Below, piece after piece: positions 1-6,000 of a DNA stretch of 6,000 nucleotides. The position numbers and the translations under genes are program-made. The notes below the pieces were generated by a model, which saw only the letters and a list, made by a program, of their open reading frames with translations, searched no databases and was not told where the DNA came from. Numbering within the stretch: position 1 is the first letter of the stretch; every line of letters begins with the position of its first letter. Location: the NCBI GenBank assembly GCA_016206875.1, contig JACQQR010000200.1, forward strand, positions 1 through 6,000, read 5' to 3'. Source of the stretch: Candidatus Omnitrophota bacterium (GTDB taxonomy: Bacteria; Omnitrophota; Omnitrophia; Omnitrophales; JACROU01).

Positions 1-1
1 A

Positions 2-181
2 GCGCAACTGGAAGCGCAGCTGGAAACTCGGAAGAACATTTCCGACGAGCAGGCCCGCCGCACGCAAGCTCTGATTGAAGAGCGCGCGGCAGAGCGCGAT
101 TTTAATGAAGAAACAGAGCGGCTTGAAAGAGAATTAGAGCGCTTGAGAACGCAGGAAATTCCTGCCATTGAGCGAAGAATC
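2..181 (+). other. Opening coiled-coil segment (residues 1-60)
   Basis: Residues 1-60 are almost entirely Glu, Arg, Gln, Leu and Ala, with no proline until residue 54 and no glycine. Leucine and other hydrophobics recur at 3-4 residue spacing, for example LEAQLE near the start and LERELERLR around residues 41-49. This is typical of a long amphipathic helix or coiled coil that continues from upstream of the window. It ends at a Pro/Gly-bearing, less helical stretch (residues 54-100) containing PEAPVLGAHVPLP. A specific partner or function cannot be read from it. Confidence 0.6.
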
Positions 182-3100
182 AAATTTGCAATCGGCGCGC
201 GGCCTGCGCAGAACATTACTTTTACCGCTGATTTTATTCTTCCGGAAGCGCCGGTTTTGGGCGCGCACGTGCCCCTGCCTCGGGACATGCCGCTCGACAA
301 AATTCTGGAAGCCTCGGGCATGTCCACTGAGGAAACGCGCGATTTTCTCGCAAAATATAATGTTTCTCCGGACAGCGGAAAGATGCTCGTCGATGAGCTG
401 GCCGAATGGCAAGCCAGAGAGCTTTCACAGCTTCAACTAGATTTAGAAAAGGCTTCCAATGAGCTTCGCGTTCTCTTTGAACTACGCATTATTTTTGGCA
501 TATCGGGTTTCAATGCGATTCCGGGATTTGTACCGGATTGGGATGCGGATGAGACCAGCCCCATGCAGGAAGATATGCGCCGCGGCGGCATTGACAGGGC
601 CTATGTGCGGTTTTTGAATACGCTGGAGCAAAATTCTCAAAATATGTTGCAGGAGGCGCGCGCGCTTTTGACGCAACTGGGCATGTTGCGCGCCGCAAAA
701 TATGCCCTGGAAATAAAATTAGCCCAAGTCCGCGAGCGTTATCTCGAAAATCTCATTCCTCTGCGCGATTATCAAGCGGCCATTCAGGAAACCGAGGCTC
801 TCGGTGTGCAAATCGATGAAACCACGCGCGCTTTGCGTGGTCTCACCACCGTTCTGGTCCGCATGCGTGGCTCGGTAACATCGGCCGCCGGCAGCGAAGA
901 AGTGCGTGACCAACTCCGGCGTTTGCGCGAATTTATGGCGCGCCGCCCGCTGGATGAGCCCTCAGAAGTTTCTTCAAAAGGTGTTTTGCAAGATCTCAAT
1001 TCTGCTTTGGACCGGCATCCCGCGATCGTGGAGGCCAGAAATCGCGCAGAAGAGGCTTCCGTAGAACTGCACAAAAAAATAGCGGAGACAGAAATCGCGG
1101 AAGGCGAGGAGCTTTCTGAGCGAATGGCCAAGCTGCCCGGCGTTATGCAAACATTATTAGATCGGGAAGAAGTTCTGTATGAAGCCAAGAAAGAGGCGCT
1201 GGACGGACGCAATCCCTATCATCCTTATTTTTCTTCCGACTTATCTCCTGCCGTGCTGCAAATCAAAGTACGCGAGCGAATTATTGAAGAAGATTTGAAG
1301 CTTGATGCCGCCCAGCAAGCTCAGTTGATGGATTTAATGATGCGCTCGCTCGGGCCTATTTCTCCGGAAGAAGACGGTGAAGCTCTCGATTTTGAAGAAG
1401 CCTTGGAGAAGGCACTGGATGCATTTATTGAAAGTCTTGCGAAGCTTGGGCTTCGGGAAGACCGCACAGAATATGTGCAGGACCAAATGAGAGAATATCT
1501 GGAAGAGATGCCGGAATTTCGGGTAGCAGCCAAGGCAGCTTATGTGAAAGCCGAGGGAGAGTATTTGGCCCGAAAGCTGGCCTCTTTGAAAGTGAAGGGA
1601 AAGAACATTTTACTTCAGGATGTGCAGAAACAAATCCTGCGGGGCGGGGTACGAATACGATACGAGAATTTGGAGTCTACTAATTTTGAGGATGCGCTGA
1701 GTGATTTTTGGCGCCCGAGCTTTTGGAGTCAAGGGGAAGACAACGAAATTATTGTTTGGGACCGAGAAAACGGCCAGTGGGTTTTGAAGTGGGAAAAGCT
1801 TCCAACAGAGCCGTTGGTATCCGGAGCGGACGAATGGAGAGCGCGTGATGAGGAAGCGGGAGCCGAAGGAGATGAGTTCATTAATTACACAGAACTCAGA
1901 GTGCGCGATTATTTGAAAGACCAAGGGGTGGGTTCAGAGGATATCGAGACCCTTATTGATTTCATCAGAAATTCTATGTGGCTTCGTTCTATTTTGCTGC
2001 CCAAATATGTGGAGGAAGTAGATCGGCATTTGCATGATATTCGTTTGGCTAAACAAAGCCTTAGTGAAGAAATGGCCGGGGAGCTGGAGCGAGTTACCAA
2101 CCCGCAATATCCGGTGGGAGGACGCGTGCGTCCTTCTGTGGGCGGACAGGTTTGGCATGATTATTGGCAGGAGAGCGGTGCACTTTTCGGGGGGCTCTTG
2201 CGAGGGGGCGTGCGCATGCAAATCTCAAATCGCGGGGACGCACTTTTGCGCCTTGCGCAATATTTGCTTACGCAAACAGAGTTGGAAGCCACGCAGAATG
2301 CGGTGCGTTTTGAAGCCCTGCAGGTGTTTCTTGAGCTCACCGGCGCTGACGGCGAGCTTCGCGCCCAGCAGGATATTTATGACGCGGGCAAAGAACGTTT
2401 GCGCTTGCGTCAAAATTTATTAAGCCAAGATATTGCGGACAATTTTGACACCTGGGTGAGTGTGCATCCGGACCGCAGCCTTGAGGGGAAACGGCAGGCG
2501 TTACAAGCGGAACTCAAGAAAATCATTTCTGGGCATCCGTTTATTTCTCTGCGTGAACTTTCGGGTCGGCTCAGTCAATTCCAAGCCTTTTTGGTGAAAG
2601 AAGCTTTACCCGAGGCCTTTCGCACAGAAGCGCTTGAATTCTTGCGGCAGGAAATTTCAGTGCGCCAATCGCGGCTTCTCGCGGAGCTTGCCGCAGTGGT
2701 GGCCGACCAAAGCCAAAATGCCGCGCGAGTGGAATTGGCCAGGCAGCGCCTTGTTTCCATGGAGCGGCGTTATAAAGTTGCGTTAGGCTATGGGCCGGAT
2801 ACGGCCATTAAAATTGATTATGCGCCTCTACGGGCCTTTAGCGCAAAAGATGCGGCCGCATTGCGCGCGGAAATAGAGTCGTTAAGCGCCACATTGACGC
2901 CGGATGTTCAATTGAATCGGGAGCGTGTGAGGCTGGGTATTTATGAAGTGCTGCTGCGCACGGCACAAGATCACTTTCGCCTGGAAACCGGTTTGGCCGT
3001 GGACACGGCCAATATAGCCGGAGATTTTGATTTAAGGGATTTGGCGGAAACCTTGGATCTGGTTCCTGATGAACAAAAAGAGAGGCGTCTTGGCGAAGCG

Positions 3101-6000
3101 CGCGCCGGGCTCAAGAAAGGTATTAATGGTTTGCGCAGAAGCGTATTGGACATCAAAGCCCGCGTGACGGGTACACGAATCGCTCGCGAAGCCGCCGAAA
3201 AGCGCCTGGAGGCTGCTCACGAAGCCATTGTAAGAGCCGAAGAGGATTTGAAGAAATCGGGCACATTCACCCGTTCCGTTATTGAAGAGCAAGATGCAAA
3301 AACGCGTATCGCGCAATTACGCGCTCGCGAGGCCGCTATGCGCGCTCAATGGATACAGCGTGTGCTGGAAGCAAGTGCCGCAGCCACCGAGCATCCGGAT
3401 GATGTCATTACATCCGGCGCGGTGGTTTTGAATCCCGACTATATAAAATCCAACGGCGAAGCGGCCGAGGGCGAGTCTGAGACGCTGGAAGGCGAAGATA
3501 TTCTCTCGCCCCGTTTCAGCGCTTATGACGTTGAAATTTTAATTCAGGCATTTACAAAATGGGTGGCTGCCCGGGGAATTACGCCGCCTCCGGCAGAATT
3601 TGAGAGGGCTCAAGAAACTCTTCGGCGGCAGCTTTTTGCCTTGACCGCCAAATGGCATCTTCCGCGCGCTCAAGCTCTTGAAAAAGTCAAAGCGATATTT
3701 TCCGGAAAAGTGCTGGAAGAAGGATTGGGACGTCCCATGGATGCCGCTTTAACAGATGCTTTGGGCACAGTGATAGAAGCTCAGTTCCTCGGCGGTTGGA
3801 TTGAAGTGACGCCGGAATTGATGGAACGGTTGACGGCTGCCGCAGAGGCGCCGGATGCGCTGATTACTGCTGAGATGATGGAGCGAATGGCTGAAAATGC
3901 AGAGTCTCATCATTGGTCGCGCACATTAGAAGTGGAATTTTTCGCCAATGGGGGATGGCATTGGGATAGTTTTAACAAACTTCTGGAAAAAAATCATTTA
4001 CTTAGCAGCAAATCCAGTGAATCCCCGATTTCCCCGTCTCCTTATGAATACGCATCGCTCTATGGCCGGCATAGAGACACTACGTACACGATGTTGGGCA
4101 CGCGCGAAACCCAACAAGTGAAGCATGTGACTGATCCTGCGCCGCGGGGCCCGGAAAAAAGTCATAGGCGATTGTTTGAAGCGAATATGGGCATTCGTCA
4201 CCGCTATACAGTCACGGGTTCGGTGCTCAATAAAACTTTGGAAAAGCAAGCCGGCATAGCTGCGCGAAGCGCCAGCGGGCCTGAGTATCAACTGGCGCTT
4301 TTTGCCAAACGCGCTGTACTGCGCGATGCCTGGCTCCGGTGGTCAATGGCCAATGCCTACGTGGAAGAAATAAAAGCTGAATTAGACAGTTTGACTCGCG
4401 ACCTCGATAGGGTGCGCCTGGAGGACAGAGCCGATTGGAAACAGTCGCCTCATAATATAGAAGATAAAACCCGTGAGTGGGTGATAGCGAAAGAACTGCG
4501 CGAAGAAGCCGGAGAATTTTTGGCCAGGCAGATTGAACGGCAGAGAAGTGAAATCGTTATTACTGAAATCGTCCCGGCGCCTGCCGCCCAAGGCATGCCG
4601 TCCCCGGAACAAATTGCCCAGGCGGCTCAATTGGCAGAGAAAAATGATCCCGTCTTCGCGCTCTACGAGCTTTCTATTCAGGCCGCGGATGAAAAAGAAT
4701 TAGGGGCTTGGTTGGACAATTGGTTCGGCAAGTTGATTGTCACCACGGACGCGGCCTATTTATATGACGCGGTGGCGGAATATCGCTGGACCTTATTTGA
4801 TAACGGAAAAGCCAGGTCACAGCAGGAGATCGCGCGCTTATTAAGCGAGCGGCTCCAGCTAGAACGTGATGAAGCCAAGCTGGCGAAGCTGCATGAAGTT
4901 GCCGCCCTTTTTGCCAACTATGCTTCAGCCCTTGAGTTATTGCGCGACGCGCTGATTCAGGCCAAAATCGCCTCCCGCAATGAATATGAAGACAGCATGA
5001 ATTACCGCGCCGCAAAAGTCGGCATTGCTCAATGGCGCGAAAGCTCGGCAAAAAACCTGGATGCCCGGCAAGAAGTGTTGCGCGCTTCCGGCCTCCTGCG
5101 TCAGGCCAAAGATGCCCTAAAACTCAAGCTTCAATTTTGGGGCATGCCTGAAAATAAAATATCCGAAATGTTTTCCATGCCCGCATCTCCTCCGGCACCG
5201 GCGGCCGGCGCAGAGGCGATAGCGGTTGAGCGTCCCTCTCCTTTCGAAGAACGGTTGGAAGCAGTGCGCCGGCGCCTGGAAAACAATCGTGCGGCGAGCG
5301 GCACAAATGACCAGGCAGTGACCGAAGGTAACACGGCGCTTGTAAGCAACCGCGCACGGGCAGATGCAATGGCCAGAGAGCGGGAGCTCGCGCGCACAGC
5401 GGAGCAACAAGCGGAAAAGAATGCCAGGCAGCTGGAAATTTTGCAGGCCGAAGTGTTGAAACTTCTGGAACTATTTTCTTCTCAAGTAGCTCCTCCTGAA
5501 AGTCATGTTGTTTATGGACGTTTAGTGCTCGAAGAAACCGAGCGCAAAATCGAGGCGAGCAAAACAGGCTCTAACGAGGCAGTTCGCAAAAGTTTGGCTG
5601 AGCTCCGGGACCATCTGAATCGGCGACTGGCTGAAGAGCCAAGCCCGGTTATGGAAGTGGGCGCTCCGAGTAAACGATTGCGCGATGTTTTGGCCCAAGC
5701 CGAAGTTGGGCCTCCCGCTTCTCTGTCACTGCCTGCCCGAGTGGATGTGGCTGAAGTGCAAAAAAAACTAGGCGGCTTGAAAGCTCCGGAAACCGACAAG
5801 GAAATCCGGCATCTGGATTCGATCACGCCCGCGACTCAAGCCAGTCCCGCCACTGCCGACGTTGCTTTGCTGGAGAGCGAGATCAAGGAACTTTTCCAGG
5901 TTTTCTTTAGTTTTACGCCGGAAGATGAAGACGCCTATCACTTGAAAGATTGGGTGGAAATTTTTGTCCGCATGGCCTCATCGACTGATATGCCCTGGGA
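2..6000 (+). CDS. Interior fragment of a giant, cysteine-free, helix-rich protein with TolC/OEP-like segments
   Basis: One frame stays open across the whole window: 1,999 full codons with no stop, truncated at both ends. All other frames are broken by stops into pieces of at most about 140 codons. The translation behaves like real protein: Glu/Ala/Leu/Arg-rich amphipathic helices, Pro/Gly breaks where linkers belong, and continuity through several poly-A runs. There is no cysteine and about 30 tryptophans. The first in-frame ATG is at 287 but has no convincing ribosome binding site, and coding sequence continues upstream, so the true start lies outside. I recognise no whole family. Several segments resemble arms of the outer membrane efflux protein (OEP/TolC) family, best at residues 1521-1720. 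I see no signal peptide, transmembrane helix, nucleotide-binding P-loop or protease motif in this part. An envelope-associated structural or adhesive role is inferred, not shown. The alternative is a generic giant coiled-coil protein. Coding status is very sure; function is unknown. Confidence 0.96.
641..1093 (+). other. OEP/TolC-like half-repeat junction (residues 214-364)
   Basis: Two features of outer membrane efflux proteins appear in the family's usual order. First is a long helix with RERYLENLIPLRDY at residues 244-257, resembling the family's 'RYxxGLxxLxDxLxA' end of a half-repeat. It is followed by a further helix (about 258-285). After a linker with Pro (about 290-327) comes a helix start, residues 335-349 ALDRHPAIVEARNRA, resembling the 'ALxxNPxLxxAR' opening of the next half-repeat. 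In known TolC proteins the two halves are joined this way. The usual glycine in the RYxxG position is Asn here, and no clear beta-strand pair follows, so the domain is diverged. A generic coiled coil is the alternative. Confidence 0.45.
1496..1591 (+). other. Second OEP-like helix start (residues 499-530)
   Basis: The stretch EYLEEMPEFRVAAKAAYVKA (residues 499-518), followed by a helix to about residue 530, has the same layout as the 'ALxxNPxLxxAxxxxxxA' start of an OEP half-repeat. It holds a short helix, a proline at 504, then an alanine-spaced helix. It is preceded by a helical stretch (residues 455-498) and followed by the Trp-rich island. The resemblance is short and could arise by chance in Ala/Glu-rich helix, so it supports the neighbouring calls only weakly. 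Confidence 0.25.
1643..1837 (+). other. Trp-rich, probably beta-containing island (residues 548-612)
   Basis: Six tryptophans fall within 43 residues (570, 575, 586, 593, 597, 612), in a protein where they are otherwise scattered. The core IIVWDRENGQWVLKW (residues 583-597) alternates hydrophobic residues around an Asn-Gly turn, as in a beta-hairpin. Before it, GGVRIRYENL (residues 548-557) could form another strand. The helical character of the flanks stops here. It may be a small inserted domain, or the strand region of a TolC-like half-repeat. No known domain is recognised. Confidence 0.45.
1919..2491 (+). other. OEP/TolC-like unit with Gly/aromatic island (residues 640-830)
   Basis: A helix (about 645-697) is followed by a non-helical island, residues 701-745. 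The island is rich in Gly, Pro and aromatics (RPSVGGQVWHDYW, then GALFGGLLRGGVRM). A second long helical arm (about 745-815) follows. The order helix, strand-like island with 'PSV...GG...V', then helices with ALQVFLELTG and ERLRLRQNLLSQ matches an OEP half-repeat. There the island would hold the two membrane beta-strands and the arm would carry the 'Y-L-L-A...L' tunnel helix. The island has alternating hydrophobics but no strong strand pattern. It might equally be a soluble hairpin. Family membership is an inference from layout and local motifs. Confidence 0.42.
2495..3376 (+). other. Long helical unit ending in an OEP-like arm (residues 832-1125)
   Basis: The unit opens with a helix interrupted by GHP at residues 844-846 and continues as helix to about 930. 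It is broken by the Gly/Pro/aromatic island GYGPDTAIKIDYAPLR (929-944), then is helical again to 1125. The end is its best part. Residues 1061-1080 form an Ala/Glu-spaced helix. It runs into EEDLKKSGTFTRSVIEEQDA (1080-1099), which resembles the family's 'AxxxYxxGxxTxxDVLxA' turn, and then into another helix with AQLRAREAAM. Here Lys-Lys-Ser precedes Gly in place of the usual tyrosine. An ordinary coiled coil broken by turns would look similar. Confidence 0.4.
3428..3511 (+). other. Acidic Gly/Ser linker (residues 1143-1170)
   Basis: After the long helices comes a short stretch dominated by Glu, Gly, Ser and Asn (SNGEAAEGESETLEGED, residues 1150-1166). It has no hydrophobic periodicity. This is typical of a flexible inter-domain linker and marks a likely domain boundary. 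It is flanked by NPDY on one side and LSPR on the other. No binding motif is recognised. Confidence 0.5.
3512..3898 (+). other. Helical insert of unknown function (residues 1171-1299)
   Basis: This segment has shorter helices than its neighbours, with Pro and Gly turns at ARGITPPP (residues 1190-1197), LGRP (1242-1245) and EVTPE (1268-1272). It looks more like a compact globular helical bundle than an elongated coil. The opening, a helix then 'ARGI' then another helix, resembles the layout at residues 474-500 and 630-657. I recognise no family and see no catalytic motif. Confidence 0.35.
3899..4426 (+). other. Trp/His-rich island followed by a helical arm (residues 1300-1475)
   Basis: Residues 1302-1406 are mostly non-helical. 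They contain SHHW, FFANGGWHW, several Ser-Pro steps, tyrosines, and then GIRHRYTVTGSVL (1397-1409), which alternates like a beta-strand. A helical arm with tryptophans in AWLRWSMA (1443-1450) and a coiled stretch follow. The order strand-like island then long helical arm fits the proposed TolC-like layout, but no diagnostic motif is present. The cluster of His (1303, 1304, 1320) might bind metal; this is speculation, as no known site pattern is seen. Confidence 0.3.
4562..5161 (+). other. Best OEP/TolC-like half-repeat (residues 1521-1720)
   Basis: This is the clearest family resemblance in the window, about 200 residues long as OEP half-repeats usually are. After the linker VPAPAAQGMPSP (1524-1535) comes a helix with AEKNDP (1545-1550), like the 'ALxxNP' start. 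Residues 1573-1595 are mixed helix and strand-like. YRWTLFDNGKARS (1594-1606) matches the TolC-family 'W-x-LFDxGxxxA' turn leading into the tunnel helix. Long helices follow (1607-1660 and 1663-1705), ending in ALKLKLQFWGMP (1705-1716), like the family's 'ALxxLLGxP' end. In real TolC proteins three protomers, each with two such halves, form a channel across the outer membrane. Here the unit is embedded in a giant chain, so channel formation is not implied. The call is medium confidence and motif-based only. Confidence 0.5.
5171..5245 (+). other. Pro/Ala-rich linker (residues 1724-1748)
   Basis: The stretch around SMPASPPAPAAGAEA (residues 1725-1739) is low-complexity Pro/Ala, followed by VERPSP. 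It sits directly after the GMP end of the TolC-like unit and before a new coiled coil. It is therefore most likely a flexible joint between two structural units. OEP family proteins commonly have a proline-bearing linker between their two halves. Confidence 0.55.
5234..5641 (+). other. Coiled-coil arms with short break (residues 1745-1880)
   Basis: Two charged helical stretches, about residues 1748-1825 and 1838-1877, flank a break with VAPPESHVVYG (1829-1839). The first helix contains ERLEAVRRRLENNRAA (1750-1765), whose 'A..L.NNRA' pattern loosely recalls an OEP helix start. The second carries a Leu/Glu-spaced ETERKIEA run. This could be the second half of the preceding TolC-like unit with a much reduced strand region, or a plain coiled coil. 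The region after it (1880-1955) is Pro/Ala/Ser-rich and linker-like, and the window ends in a new helical segment with aromatic residues. Confidence 0.35.

Noticed and set aside
287..289. First in-frame ATG as a possible gene start
   Set aside because: The coding-like helical protein continues upstream to the window edge, and no purine-rich ribosome binding site precedes it.
470..545. Possible transmembrane segment, residues about 157-177 (VLFELRIIFGISGF)
   Set aside because: It contains Glu and Arg inside the hydrophobic run and ends in Pro/Asp-rich sequence. It is too short and too charged for a confident membrane helix.
784..1212. Minus-strand open frame of 142 codons, Ser/Arg-rich
   Set aside because: It is the antisense shadow of the Glu/Ala/Leu-rich coding strand; its Ser/Arg/Thr bias is what reverse complements of such codons give. 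It has no recognisable domain, and the plus-strand frame is continuous through it.
2034..2423. Plus-strand open frame of 129 codons in another frame
   Set aside because: It overlaps the main frame completely, is rich in Cys, Arg and Trp without domain features, and has no supported ribosome binding site. It is a shadow of the giant gene.
3392..3401. Perfect 10-base palindrome catccggatg
   Set aside because: It lies within coding sequence, encoding His-Pro-Asp-Asp, and has no partner repeat or operator-like context. A palindrome of this length is expected by chance in a few kilobases.
5117..5410. Three overlapping minus-strand open frames of 81-97 codons
   Set aside because: They overlap one another in different frames in a GC-richer part of the giant gene and have Arg/Pro/Cys-rich, protein-unlike composition.

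Overview
The whole 6 kb window lies inside one plus-strand protein-coding gene. The frame that starts at base 2 runs to the last base without a stop codon: 1,999 complete codons plus two bases of the next. Neither the start nor the stop of the gene is present, so the product is longer than 1,999 residues and could be far longer. No promoter, terminator, RNA gene, mobile element, CRISPR array or second gene can be supported. There is no non-coding stretch.

The protein is mostly charged alpha-helix rich in Glu, Ala, Leu and Arg. It has no cysteine in 1,999 residues but keeps about 30 tryptophans. I see no clear membrane segment, signal peptide or classical enzyme motif in this slice. Several stretches resemble the helical arms of the outer membrane efflux protein (OEP/TolC) family. 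The clearest is residues about 1521-1720 (bases 4562-5161). It has an N-terminal AEKNDP helix start, a WTLFDNG motif like the TolC 'LFD-G' turn, long helices, and an ending ALKLKL...WGMP like the family's 'ALxxLLGxP'. Others are at 641-1093, 1919-2491, 2495-3376 and, more weakly, 3899-4426 and 5234-5641. Between the helical arms are short Pro/Gly/aromatic islands, spaced very roughly every 150-250 residues. This would fit a tandem series of diverged TolC-like half-repeats in one chain. The reading comes from eye-level motif recognition and needs profile or structure searches.

Layout: opening coiled coil (2-181); first OEP-like arm and junction (641-1093); helical region and second helix start (1094-1642); Trp-rich island (1643-1837); OEP-like unit with Gly/aromatic island (1919-2491); long helical unit with OEP-like end (2495-3376); acidic linker (3428-3511); helical insert (3512-3898); Trp/His-rich island and helical arm (3899-4426); best TolC-like unit (4562-5161); Pro/Ala linker (5171-5245); coiled coil (5234-5641); second linker and helices to the window end.

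Organism: a bacterium with roughly balanced GC and the standard genetic code. A very large, helical, cysteine-free protein recalls the giant proteins described in Omnitrophota (small, in part predatory bacteria), but nothing in the window proves that placement. The TolC-like character would suggest a Gram-negative, two-membrane envelope.
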